A DNA stretch of 64,000 bases from a bacterium (lineage in GTDB: Bacteria; Bacteroidota; Bacteroidia; B-17B0; Aurantibacillaceae): the NCBI GenBank assembly GCA_029945625.1, contig JAQSCW010000045.1, positions 1 to 64,000 on the forward strand, in the 5' to 3' direction. The position numbers and the translations under genes were made by a program. Under the pieces are notes generated by a model. It ran no database searches, was not told the origin of the DNA, and worked only from the letters and a program-made list of their open reading frames with translations. How positions within the stretch are numbered: position 1 is the stretch's first letter; each line of letters opens with the position of its first letter. Positions 1 to 7,675 of the stretch are shown piece by piece.

Positions 1-50
1 GTGAGGGGTCAGTTTAGAGTGAAATGTAGGGGTCTGTTTGAGTGAAATTT
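1..50. repeat. Tandem imperfect ~24-bp repeat, possible insertion-sequence end
   Basis: Two imperfect copies of a unit of about 24 bases lie head to tail at the very edge of the window. Both contain AGGGGTC, then a GTTT, then GAGTGAAAT. Repeated blocks of this kind at a terminus are known for IS21-family elements, whose ends carry several copies of the transposase-binding site. The barrel gene that follows lacks its 5' end exactly here, which fits an insertion. No transposase is in view, so the identity as an IS end is inference. Confidence 0.35.
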
Positions 51-538
51 CCAGTCATCCTGACGATTCCTTTATAGGAGGGTTTTGGTTCCAGCTAAAA
101 ATGAACAAAAAATGGACGGCTCAGACGGAACTTTTACTTTTAGATAAAGGAATTGGTGCGCTAGGCGGAAAGAGTGCACATTTTGTCACCCTCCATTATT
201 TTGAAATTCCTGTCCTTTTTCAATACCATAAAAAGAAGATTTATTTTGAATTTGGTCCGGGTTTGGGATATATGATTAATAATTTTGAAACTTTAAATGG
301 TATATCAAACCCCGAACTAACAACTAACCATCCATTTAGCAGAAGCGAACTTTCATTCAACGTTGGTATTGGCTGCAAATTAAATGAGAAGTGGGCACTC
401 GGATTAAGACTTAGCCATTCTTTATTGCCGGTGAGGGGCGCTGTTCCTTTAGTCTCTAAAGAGTCTTATAATCGTTTACTAGCTTTAAGCCTAACTCGCC
501 AGCTAAAGAAAAAGAAAGCCAGTGATCCACAAGAATAA
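38..538 (+). pseudogene. 5'-truncated outer-membrane beta-barrel protein
   Basis: The reading frame encodes the later strands of a porin-like barrel of the Bacteroidota OMP_b-brl type: alternating hydrophobic and aromatic stretches, with FEFGPGLGYM in the middle and a strand reading NEKWALGLRLSHSLLP near the end. The only in-frame start is a TTG inside the upstream repeat (38-40). The product would lack the signal peptide and first strands that such proteins normally have (usually 180-230 residues; 166 here, of which the first few are repeat-derived). I therefore call it a remnant cut by an element lying to the left. The real gene sequence probably begins near position 51-54. It could still be an intact gene if the window edge misleads, but no export signal is visible. 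Confidence 0.6.
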
Positions 539-619
539 TTAGCAAATAAAACTTAGTGCTGTTGCTTGTATTTGCCCTGGTGAATTGAAAGCGTAACGTT
601 TCAAAAACGAATAAAGTCA

Positions 620-1399
620 ATGAGAAAATTTATACATACACTTATCCTTTTACTCATCTATTCTGCCGTTTTCAGTCAAGATAGTTTGAAAAAGAAAAAA
701 ATATTATTCGTCGCAACTAACATAGATCTACTCGGCAAAAATGAGAATGGGACCTATCTGATAGAAATAGCCTATCCCTTTCAACATTTTATCGATAAAG
801 GATTTGAAGTGGATATTGTAACACCCAAAGGTGGTCTTGCACCCACCTACCCCAAGGAATATGCCGGTCCCGGTTTGGGAAAAATCCAAAGAAGTGAATT
901 GTTTATTTCAAAAACAAATAACTCAATCTCTCCAAATAAAGTAAATACCGCAGATTACATGGCCGTTTTTTACCCGGGCGGTTATGGTCATTTTTTTGAT
1001 GTTGTGAATGATGAACGCATTTCTCGTTTAGTAGCTAAAATATATGAACACGGTGGTATAATCGGCTCGACCGGACATGGAACCGCTTCTCTTATTAATA
1101 TTAAATTGAGCAATAACAACTATCTGGTTGAAGGCAAAAAAATAACTTGTTTTCCCCACTGGATGGAAATACAAAAAATGTGGCAGTCAGAGTACGGAAA
1201 GCTACTCCCTTTCGACATGCAAGATGTTTTATTAAAAAGGGGCGCCAACTTGATTGTTTGCCCCGACGGACTAAAAACAAACAAAGAATGCACTCAAGTT
1301 ATCGACCATACAAACCGAATGGTAACGGGAGCTTTTGCAGATGATGCTTTATGGGTTGCAGAAGAAATGGTAAAATTAATGAGCCAGACAACAAAATGA
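620..1399 (+). CDS. Secreted DJ-1/PfpI-family protein lacking the catalytic cysteine
   Basis: A 259-residue protein with an N-terminal signal peptide (hydrophobic LILLLIYSAVFSQ, cleavage probably after FSQ near residue 19), followed by the DJ-1/PfpI class I glutamine amidotransferase-like fold. Recognisable family signatures are ILFVAT, NGTYLIEIAYPF carrying the conserved Glu, VDIVTPKGG, and VFYPGGYGHFFD. The nucleophile elbow, normally of the type (A/V)CHGP(A/G)xL, reads TGHGTASL with Gly152 in the Cys position; His153 is kept. Hsp31-like glyoxalase or protease activity needs that Cys, so a binding or structural role is more likely. It stands alone, 80 bases after the truncated barrel. The family call is firm; the function is not known. 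Confidence 0.8.
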   Translation: MRKFIHTLILLLIYSAVFSQDSLKKKKILFVATNIDLLGKNENGTYLIEIAYPFQHFIDKGFEVDIVTPKGGLAPTYPKEYAGPGLGKIQRSELFISKTNNSISPNKVNTADYMAVFYPGGYGHFFDVVNDERISRLVAKIYEHGGIIGSTGHGTASLINIKLSNNNYLVEGKKITCFPHWMEIQKMWQSEYGKLLPFDMQDVLLKRGANLIVCPDGLKTNKECTQVIDHTNRMVTGAFADDALWVAEEMVKLMSQTTK

Positions 1400-1421
1400 G
1401 CGGCAAATGCCGGGATATCAC

Positions 1422-1434
1422 TTCCTGCAAGGAA
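1422..1434. promoter_or_regulatory. Inverted repeat TTCCT-GCA-AGGAA, candidate second antitoxin operator
   Basis: Perfect 5-bp arms with a 3-base spacer. They use the same TTCCT/AGGAA half-sites as the palindrome in the toxin-antitoxin promoter about 35 bases downstream. Paired operators are common for XRE-type antitoxins. Assignment is inference. Confidence 0.35.
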
Positions 1435-1456
1435 ACCCAACTATTTTAAACAGAAA

Positions 1457-1488
1457 TTTGTTTCCTAATAAGGAAACTTGTATTTTTG
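1457..1488 (+). promoter_or_regulatory. Toxin-antitoxin promoter with embedded operator
   Basis: A -33 element TTTG (1457-1460) and a perfect Bacteroidota -7 box TATTTTTG (1481-1488) are separated by 20 bases. The spacer carries the inverted repeat GTTTCCT-AATA-AGGAAAC (1460-1477; perfect 7-bp arms), whose first base overlaps the -33 element. Transcription would start near 1495, about ten bases before the GTG of the toxin gene. A repressor bound to the palindrome would block the promoter directly, the usual autoregulation for this class. Confidence 0.6.
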
Positions 1489-1504
1489 TGAAAACACGTA
1501 AGGA

Positions 1505-1852
1505 GTGACTGAAAAGTTTAGAGTGGAGTTTTTAGAAGAAGCTGTAGAGTTTCTCGAGAGTCTTGAGAAGAAGGCCAGAGAAAAAATAATCTATAACATC
1601 AGAAAGGCTCAAATCACTAGCGACAAAGAACTATTTAAAAAACTGAACGAAGACATTTGGGAGTTTAGAACTTTATTTAATAAAACGCAGTACAGATTAT
1701 TTGCGTTTTGGGACAAATCAGATAAAATTGACACAGTTGTAATTTCTACCCACGGACTTATTAAAAAAACAGATAAAACTCCAAGTGGAGATCTGGCAAA
1801 AGCACAGCGTCTTAGAAAACTGTACATGGAACAAAAAACTCACAAGAAATGA
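1505..1852 (+). CDS. higB: RelE/HigB-type toxin (phage Gp49-like)
   Basis: A 115-residue basic protein of the RelE/ParE superfamily, Gp49/HigB type. Visible hallmarks are the N-terminal helices (FLESLEKKAREKIIYNIRKA), the central strand pair WEFRTLFNKTQYRLFAFWD, and the strand TVVISTHGLIKKTDKTP before a basic C-terminal helix. Members are ribosome-dependent mRNA endonucleases; I infer the same here. The start is GTG, with AGGA directly in front and the predicted transcription start about ten bases upstream. The toxin gene comes first and overlaps the antitoxin gene by four bases (ATGA), the toxin-first order typical of HigBA rather than RelBE. Confidence 0.8.
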   Translation: MTEKFRVEFLEEAVEFLESLEKKAREKIIYNIRKAQITSDKELFKKLNEDIWEFRTLFNKTQYRLFAFWDKSDKIDTVVISTHGLIKKTDKTPSGDLAKAQRLRKLYMEQKTHKK

Positions 1853-2178
1853 AAAAAAAAATTAGTTTAAAGACAATCAGCCTAGAGGAAGTCACCAATA
1901 AACACATTGGTAAACGGGGTTCAGCAAAGCGTGAGGCATTTGAGCAAGAATTGCGACTTGACTTGCTAGGCGAAGCAATTAAGCAGGCGCGTAAAGACAG
2001 ACATTTGACACAGGAAGAACTTGGCGATCTTGTTGGGGTGAAAAAGGCTCAAATATCAAAACTCGAAAACAGTTTGACGGACGCTAGGTTCGAAACAATT
2101 ATTAAAGTTTTTAAAGCATTGAATGCCAAAATTAATTTTAATGTAGAACTACTACAGCAGAAAGTTAAACTTGCTTAA
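1849..2178 (+). CDS. higA: HigA-type XRE antitoxin
   Basis: A 109-residue protein with a Cro/C1-type helix-turn-helix at roughly residues 39-95 (LGEAIKQARKDRHLTQEELGDLVGVKKAQISKLEN). The 38-residue N-terminal extension is basic (KKKISLKTISLEEVTNKH). It starts in the ATGA overlap with the toxin gene, so the two are translationally coupled. Expected role: bind and neutralise the toxin and repress the operon through the TTCCT/AGGAA palindromes upstream. Typical HigA antitoxins are 90-110 residues, so this is full length. The partner assignment rests on gene order and family knowledge. Confidence 0.8.
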   Translation: MKKKISLKTISLEEVTNKHIGKRGSAKREAFEQELRLDLLGEAIKQARKDRHLTQEELGDLVGVKKAQISKLENSLTDARFETIIKVFKALNAKINFNVELLQQKVKLA

Positions 2179-2330
2179 GATTAAGGGGGCGGCAGGTGCT
2201 GGCAGACAGCATTCAGCTACTTCGGCTCAGTGACCAATTTTCAATGCATTTTAGCATCAGTTTAAGATTTCACAAACAATGGCTGACGCATATCGAAATA
2301 TTAACGCCCCACCTATCCCAACCCAATTAA

Positions 2331-5300
2331 CTACAAACTCGTCAACGCCAACAACCTCTCCCAACGTTTGCTGATTCCCTTCTCTGCAGAGACCAATACA
2401 TCGGCTGCATGCTCGGGGTTTTGACGAATGAGAGAGTTAAAACGCGTTTCCTGATATAAGAAATCTTTTAAAGGCAAACTGGCTTCCTTGCTGTCTAATG
2501 AAAAACGTTGTCCTTTTTCTTTCATCGGATTAAATCGGAACAATGGCCAGTATCCCGAATTAACTGCGTTCTTCTGCTGTTCAGCACCATGGCCCATATC
2601 GTAGCCGTGTGCAATACAATGACTGTAGGCGATCACAATGGAAGTGCCCGGATAATTTTCGGCTTCCTGAATGGTGCGGATGGCATGTACATCATTAGCA
2701 CCCATGGCTATTTGTGCTACATACGCCGAACCATGCGCAATAGCTTGCAAGGCTAAATCTTTTTTTCCGTTCTCTTTTCCATTCACCGAAAATTTAGCGC
2801 TGGCGCCAATTGGCGTTGACTTTGATTTTTGTCCCCCCGTATTGGAATACACTTCGGTATCGAGCACAATGATATTTACTTTTTCACCGGTGGATAACAC
2901 GTGGTCTAATCCGCCAAAGCCGATATCGTAAGCCCATCCGTCTCCTCCAATGATCCAGTGTGATTTTTTCACCAGATGATCGGCAATGATCTCCAATTGT
3001 TTAGCTTCAAAACTGGTTAAATTCGCAATGCGCTTTCTTAACTCTTTTACGTTTTCGCGCTGCTTTTTAATGCCGCCTTCATTACTTTGATCCGCATGCA
3101 AGATCTCATCCACAAAACTTTCTCCAATCACATCCCGCAAGCCATGTAATATGCCCTGAGCAATTTCTGTTTTCTTGGCATAACCCATTTTTATACCCAA
3201 ACCAAATTCGGCATTGTCTTCAAACAAAGAATTGGCCCAGGCCGGTCCATTGCCATCGTTATTCGTAGTCCATGGCGTGGTAGGAAGGTTGGCACTGTAA
3301 ATAGACGAACAACCCGTTGCGTTGGCAACTACCATGCGATCGCCATATAATTGTGACAATAATTTTACATAAGGGGTTTCTCCGCAACCTGAACAGGCGC
3401 CCGAGAATTCAAATAAAGGCTGCAAAAATTGTGTTCCCTTCACCGTGTTGGTATTGGCACGTGAACGATCTAATTCGGGAATCCCCAAAAAGAAATCCCA
3501 GTTCTTCATTTCAACTTCCTTGAGTTGGTCGTGATCTACCAAGTTAATGGCCTTGTGTTTGGCTTCGGTCTTGCTGCTCACCGGACAATATTCCACACAT
3601 AAATTACAGCCGGTACAATCTTCCACGCTCACTTGCAAGGTATAGGCCTCTTTCTCTTTGTCAAATTCTTTTCCAATTGGTGCTATATGTTTAAAGTCCT
3701 TGGGCGCATTGGCAAGTTCTTCTTTTGGATATACTTTGCAACGGATGGCAGCATGTGGACAAATTAAAAAACACTTTCCGCATTGCGAACACAGGTCGGC
3801 ATCCCATACAGGAGCCATGGCTGCGATGTTTCGTTTCTCATATTTAGTAGTTCCTACGGGGTACTGACCGTCGACCGGGAATGCACTTACCGGAAGATCA
3901 TCCCCTTCGAAGGATAATATTTTGGAAAGAACATTTTCAACAAAACTAGGCGCATCGCCCGAATAACTTTTTTCAGTCACCATGCTGCCAATTTTCTCTT
4001 TTGAGTAGTCGACCTGATGCAGGTTCTCCAAAGTTTTGTCAACCGCTTCGTAGTTTTTCAGCACCACCTTTTCCCCTTTTGCTGAATACGATTTTTTAAT
4101 CGCATCTTTAATTCGCTGAATGGCTTCTTCCTTTGGAAGGATGCCCGCAATGGCAAAAAAGCAGGTCTGCAAAATGGTATTCAGACGCGAACCCATGGCA
4201 GTTTCACGAGCCACCTTTGAGGCATTGATCACATAAAATTTAAGTTCCTTCTCTACGATCTCCTCCTGCACGTGTTGTGGAATTTTGCTCCATACATTGG
4301 CTGCATCGTGTGTGGTATTTAATAAAAAAGTAGCTCCTTTTTCCGCGTTTTTTAAAATGTCGTACTTATTGATAAAGTTTGACTGATGGCAGGCAATAAA
4401 GTTGGCCGAATGAATCAGGTACGTTGAGTTGATTGGTTTTTTTCCAAATCGCAAATGTGAAACGGTTAAAGAACCTGATTTCTTAGAGTCGTACACAAAA
4501 TATCCTTGCACATAATTATCGGTAGTGTCACCAATAATCTTAATGGAGTTTTTGTTGGCTCCTACGGTACCGTCGGCACCCAGGCCATAGAACAAGCCTC
4601 TGAACAAATGCTGACTTTCCAACGAGAAAGTCTCATCGTACTTCAAACTCATAAAAGTAACATCGTCTTCAATACCAATGGTAAAGTGGTTTTTTGGTTT
4701 AGCCGTGGTCATTTCATCGTAAATGGCTTTCACCATGGCCGGTGTAAATTCTTTAGATGCCAAACCATAACGACCGGCGATCACGCGTGGCATTTCACCT
4801 TGCCATTCTTCGGCGATGATGTTCACCACATCCATATAAAGCGGATCACCAATAGAACCGGGCTCTTTGCAGCGATCGAGTACACAAATATTTTTTACGG
4901 AAGAAGGAATGGCTTTTACAAATTCTTCGGCATCAACCGGACGGAACATGCGGATGTACAAATACCCCACCTTCTCACCTTTTTCATTCAAATAATCAAC
5001 TGTTTCCTGTACCGCACCGGCACCTGAACCCATAATGATAATGAGACGTTCGGGACGTTGATGGCCGTAATATTCATAGAGTTTATAGCCTCTGCCGGTG
5101 AGAGCTTCAAATTTTTTCATTACTTCTTTTACGATGCCCGGCGTTTTTGCGTAAAAAGAATTACCTGCCTCACGACTTTGGAAAAACACGTCGGGATTTT
5201 GCGCAGTACCTCTAATGGAAGGATGTTCGGGGGACATGGCTTTTTTTCGGAAGTCAAGAAGAGACGTCTCATCGATCATTTGCAGAATCACATCATCGGA

Positions 5301-5858
5301 GATGAGCTCCACTTTTGTTAATTCGTGTGAGGTTCTGAAGCCGTCGAAAATATTGAGGAAAGGAATACGCGTGCGTAATGTTGCAGCTTGTGAAATCAAG
5401 GCCATGTCCATTGCTTCCTGCGAATTGCGACCAAATAACATGGCCCAACCGGTTTGGCGCACCGACATAACGTCGCTATGATCACCAAAAATAGAAAGCG
5501 CATGCGTGGCAAGAGTACGGGCGGCAATATGAAACACACAAGGCGTTAATTCACCTGCAATTTTATACATATTTGGGATCATTAATAATAATCCCTGCGA
5601 ACAAGTAAATGTTGAAGCCAAAGTACCTGCCTGTAAAGCACCGTGAATAGCACCCGCGGCGCCGGCTTCACTTTGCATTTCCATTACACGGGGCACTTCT
5701 CCGAACACGTTTTTTTGTCCTGCCGCCGACCACTCATCACAAAACTCACCCATGGCGCTCGATGGCGTGATGGGATAAATGGCACATACTTCGCTGGTTC
5801 TGTAGGCAATATAAGCGGCGGCTTCGTTGCCGTCCATTATTTTTATTTTCTTTTTCAT
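2331..5858 (-). CDS. nifJ: Pyruvate:ferredoxin (flavodoxin) oxidoreductase
   Basis: A 1175-residue single-chain PFOR, the usual length for the fused homodimeric enzyme. It converts pyruvate and CoA to acetyl-CoA, CO2 and reduced ferredoxin or flavodoxin. Domains in order: N-terminal pyrimidine/TPP-partner domain with YPITPSS (Thr31, substrate contact), domain II, the gamma-type domain around residues 420-600, a two-cluster ferredoxin domain with CSQCGKCFLICP (about 690-701) and CTGCNLCVEYCP (about 748-759), and the C-terminal TPP domain. Cysteines for the third cluster begin with ACSGCGETPYVK, and GDGWAYDIGFGGLDHVL is the TPP/Mg motif. The start MKKKIKIMDGNEAAAYIAYR is right for the family. 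It lies 10 bases downstream of the hemerythrin gene and is probably cotranscribed. PFOR clusters are generally oxygen-labile, which makes this neighbour meaningful. Confidence 0.95.
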   Translation of the reverse strand: MKKKIKIMDGNEAAAYIAYRTSEVCAIYPITPSSAMGEFCDEWSAAGQKNVFGEVPRVMEMQSEAGAAGAIHGALQAGTLASTFTCSQGLLLMIPNMYKIAGELTPCVFHIAARTLATHALSIFGDHSDVMSVRQTGWAMLFGRNSQEAMDMALISQAATLRTRIPFLNIFDGFRTSHELTKVELISDDVILQMIDETSLLDFRKKAMSPEHPSIRGTAQNPDVFFQSREAGNSFYAKTPGIVKEVMKKFEALTGRGYKLYEYYGHQRPERLIIIMGSGAGAVQETVDYLNEKGEKVGYLYIRMFRPVDAEEFVKAIPSSVKNICVLDRCKEPGSIGDPLYMDVVNIIAEEWQGEMPRVIAGRYGLASKEFTPAMVKAIYDEMTTAKPKNHFTIGIEDDVTFMSLKYDETFSLESQHLFRGLFYGLGADGTVGANKNSIKIIGDTTDNYVQGYFVYDSKKSGSLTVSHLRFGKKPINSTYLIHSANFIACHQSNFINKYDILKNAEKGATFLLNTTHDAANVWSKIPQHVQEEIVEKELKFYVINASKVARETAMGSRLNTILQTCFFAIAGILPKEEAIQRIKDAIKKSYSAKGEKVVLKNYEAVDKTLENLHQVDYSKEKIGSMVTEKSYSGDAPSFVENVLSKILSFEGDDLPVSAFPVDGQYPVGTTKYEKRNIAAMAPVWDADLCSQCGKCFLICPHAAIRCKVYPKEELANAPKDFKHIAPIGKEFDKEKEAYTLQVSVEDCTGCNLCVEYCPVSSKTEAKHKAINLVDHDQLKEVEMKNWDFFLGIPELDRSRANTNTVKGTQFLQPLFEFSGACSGCGETPYVKLLSQLYGDRMVVANATGCSSIYSANLPTTPWTTNNDGNGPAWANSLFEDNAEFGLGIKMGYAKKTEIAQGILHGLRDVIGESFVDEILHADQSNEGGIKKQRENVKELRKRIANLTSFEAKQLEIIADHLVKKSHWIIGGDGWAYDIGFGGLDHVLSTGEKVNIIVLDTEVYSNTGGQKSKSTPIGASAKFSVNGKENGKKDLALQAIAHGSAYVAQIAMGANDVHAIRTIQEAENYPGTSIVIAYSHCIAHGYDMGHGAEQQKNAVNSGYWPLFRFNPMKEKGQRFSLDSKEASLPLKDFLYQETRFNSLIRQNPEHAADVLVSAEKGISKRWERLLALTSL

Positions 5859-5868
5859 GATAAGCTGT

Positions 5869-6393
5869 TCAATTAAGAATTTGGTGACTAATCTTATAAA
5901 AATCTTTTTCTAAGTTTATTTTTTCGCCATGGTGTTCGTCGTAATCCACAAAATCGTCGTAAAGCTTGTTAAGTTCCTGCTCGGTAAACAGTACTCCGGC
6001 TGCAGCCAAAATGATGCGATTTTCGCGGTTCATATGATCAAACATTTCGCGCAGGTATTTGTCCATGGTGGTGCGCAGGCGATCGTAATCGTAATTGGCA
6101 AAATGATTTTCAATTTCCGCCACAAATGACTTAAAGTCTTGGTGGTTATCGCAGATCTCGTGCATGAATTCGGCATCCATGCTTTTGGAGCGATCGCGAA
6201 GCAAGGGATAAAAAATATCTTCTTCTTTGGGGAAGTGATAGATTTCGGAGTAATTCCGGATAAAGAGGATAAAATCATTTACGAGGTGGCGGTATTCTTC
6301 CTCGTCTTTTACTTTTTGAATCTCGAAACCGAGAGTTACGGCAGAAAGAAGGATTTTATGTTCTTCCTGCAGAATTTTAATTGGATTTTTCAT
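5869..6393 (-). CDS. Hemerythrin HHE-domain protein
   Basis: A 174-residue all-helical protein of the hemerythrin cation-binding family. Candidate di-iron ligands are His in LQEEHKIL, His and Glu in YHFPKEEDIFYP, His in CDNHQDFK, and His/Glu in FDHMNRENRII. Family members bind O2 or NO or sense iron and redox state. I chose the ATG at 6393 (MKNPIKILQEEHKI). A longer frame to 6537 exists, but its extra 48 residues are low-complexity and would run across the palindrome at 6467-6480. The gene is followed after 10 bases by nifJ. An O2- or NO-scavenging role protecting PFOR is an attractive inference, not shown by the sequence. Confidence 0.82.
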   Translation of the reverse strand: MKNPIKILQEEHKILLSAVTLGFEIQKVKDEEEYRHLVNDFILFIRNYSEIYHFPKEEDIFYPLLRDRSKSMDAEFMHEICDNHQDFKSFVAEIENHFANYDYDRLRTTMDKYLREMFDHMNRENRIILAAAGVLFTEQELNKLYDDFVDYDEHHGEKINLEKDFYKISHQILN

Positions 6394-6466
6394 GACGCTG
6401 TATTTTTTGCAACAATTATCCTTCTGAAATCTTATATAAAATAAGCGATTTGGAAGGGCTTGGGAT

Positions 6467-6480
6467 ATGACATAAGTCAT
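6467..6480. promoter_or_regulatory. Palindrome ATGAC-ATAA-GTCAT, Crp/Fnr-like operator
   Basis: Perfect 5-bp arms around a 4-base spacer, centred about 80 bases upstream of the hemerythrin start. The layout (5 + 4 + 5, TGAC/GTCA half-sites) is that of Crp/Fnr-superfamily sites such as those used by NO- or redox-responsive members. It fits control of a hemerythrin-PFOR operon by oxygen or nitrosative stress. The regulator is not in this window. Confidence 0.45.
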
Positions 6481-6708
6481 GAAAAATGGCCTCTGGGGCT
6501 GATCTTTATCGTATACAGCCTGTGATTTTTGATGCACTCGGTTCTTAATTTCAAATTCACAAAAGAAAAAAACTTTTGAAAGCCACGAGAAGAATAGCTT
6601 GAATAAATATATGCCATGTAATCTTCACTGACAATTTCTGTTCCTTCTAAGATTTTTCTGTTAGAATTGGTGCTTTTCCGATTGATTTTTTTCGATTAAA
6701 AATATTGC

Positions 6709-6716
6709 TATATTTG
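6709..6716 (+). promoter_or_regulatory. Bacteroidota -7 box TATATTTG
   Basis: Exact match to TAnnTTTG. It would drive the barrel/lipoprotein pair starting at 6832, leaving a leader of roughly 110 bases. A TTG-type -33 element is only weakly present near 6682. Confidence 0.4.
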
Positions 6717-6831
6717 TTAGAGTTTTGTTCCCAACCAACTAGAATTGTGTCCTTGCACGTACTCCGCACTCGTTTGAACTTATTAGTGATCTAAGTACTC
6801 GTGAACTTAAAAGGCGATTTTTTACCTTCCT

Positions 6832-7659
6832 ATGAAAAAAAAGAGCTATCTCATAGTGTTTGTACTTCTCATGTATCTTATCTGCATAAGAACGGCTTCA
6901 GCGCAGAGAAAATACGAGACCCCTATGAAGCAACAAATAACCTCTCTTCTGATGAAAAATGGAGACACAATTGTTGGTGTTGTCTTAAGTGAAAACACAA
7001 AAGAAATGGTACTGAAAACAAAATTAAATGACACCCTAACAATTAAATTAAGCAGTATTGAGGAGATCAGAGCCCTGGATGATGAGAATTTTCAAGACCC
7101 TCTTCCTCCGGCTGAGAATAGTAACATAAAAAAAGATCAACAATCTCAGTCCACTGCTTACAAAAAGAATTTGATTGCCTACAATTTTTTGGACCTCGCG
7201 TTTTCGAATATCACTGCATCCTATGAACGCTTGTTCGATGGGGGATACTTTGGCCTAAAGATTCCAGTGAGCATTGGATTCTCAAAAGATGGCACTTTGC
7301 CTCCTCCCATAAAAAGTAAGATCATGAGTGTAGGACTCGATTTGAATGGCTATTTTGGCGGGCAGGGTAATGTGAGATGCTATTTGGGGCCCGGCCTTGA
7401 AATTGGCAAATACCTTCACCAGGTAGCAAATTATAGTTCTTTTTCAAATGCAGAAGGACCATTAATTGAAATTTCCTATTTTTCAGCTTGCGTGAACTCA
7501 GGACTTATGATACAGATAACACAATTTATTACCATCTATTGGCAGGTTGGAATTGGTGCCAGATGGGACAGGCAACCTGATTTTTACAATTACACCATTC
7601 CCTCCGACCTAAACCACCGCACCTGGAATATAGGATTTAACCTCGCTTGTCGTTTTTAA
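6832..7659 (+). CDS. Exported protein with C-terminal outer-membrane barrel, unknown function
   Basis: A 275-residue protein with a signal peptide (YLIVFVLLMYLICIRTASAQ, cleavage after SAQ near residue 25). A short beta domain follows (about 35-85) reading MKNGDTIVGVVLSENTKEMVLKT, which resembles the SH3-like segment seen before barrels in other Bacteroidota exports. After a Gln/Ser-rich linker, residues 115-275 are amphipathic strands ending in the terminal Phe expected of a barrel recognised by the Bam machinery. Glycine-rich turns (YFGGQGNVRCYLGPGLEIGKY) match DUF3575/OMP_b-brl-like proteins. The next gene starts 16 bases later, so the two form an operon with a lipoprotein. No precise role can be assigned. 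Confidence 0.65.
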   Translation: MKKKSYLIVFVLLMYLICIRTASAQRKYETPMKQQITSLLMKNGDTIVGVVLSENTKEMVLKTKLNDTLTIKLSSIEEIRALDDENFQDPLPPAENSNIKKDQQSQSTAYKKNLIAYNFLDLAFSNITASYERLFDGGYFGLKIPVSIGFSKDGTLPPPIKSKIMSVGLDLNGYFGGQGNVRCYLGPGLEIGKYLHQVANYSSFSNAEGPLIEISYFSACVNSGLMIQITQFITIYWQVGIGARWDRQPDFYNYTIPSDLNHRTWNIGFNLACRF

Positions 7660-7675
7660 ACAAAAATGATCATAA

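Noticed and set aside
1400-2330. Toxin-antitoxin pair as an integron cassette with attC sites
   Set aside because: I looked for paired core sites (GTTRRRY and its complement) on both sides and did not find a convincing set.
5869-6537. Longer hemerythrin gene starting at 6537
   Set aside because: The extra 48 residues have no family counterpart and would cover the operator-like palindrome; ATG at 6393 matches the family start.
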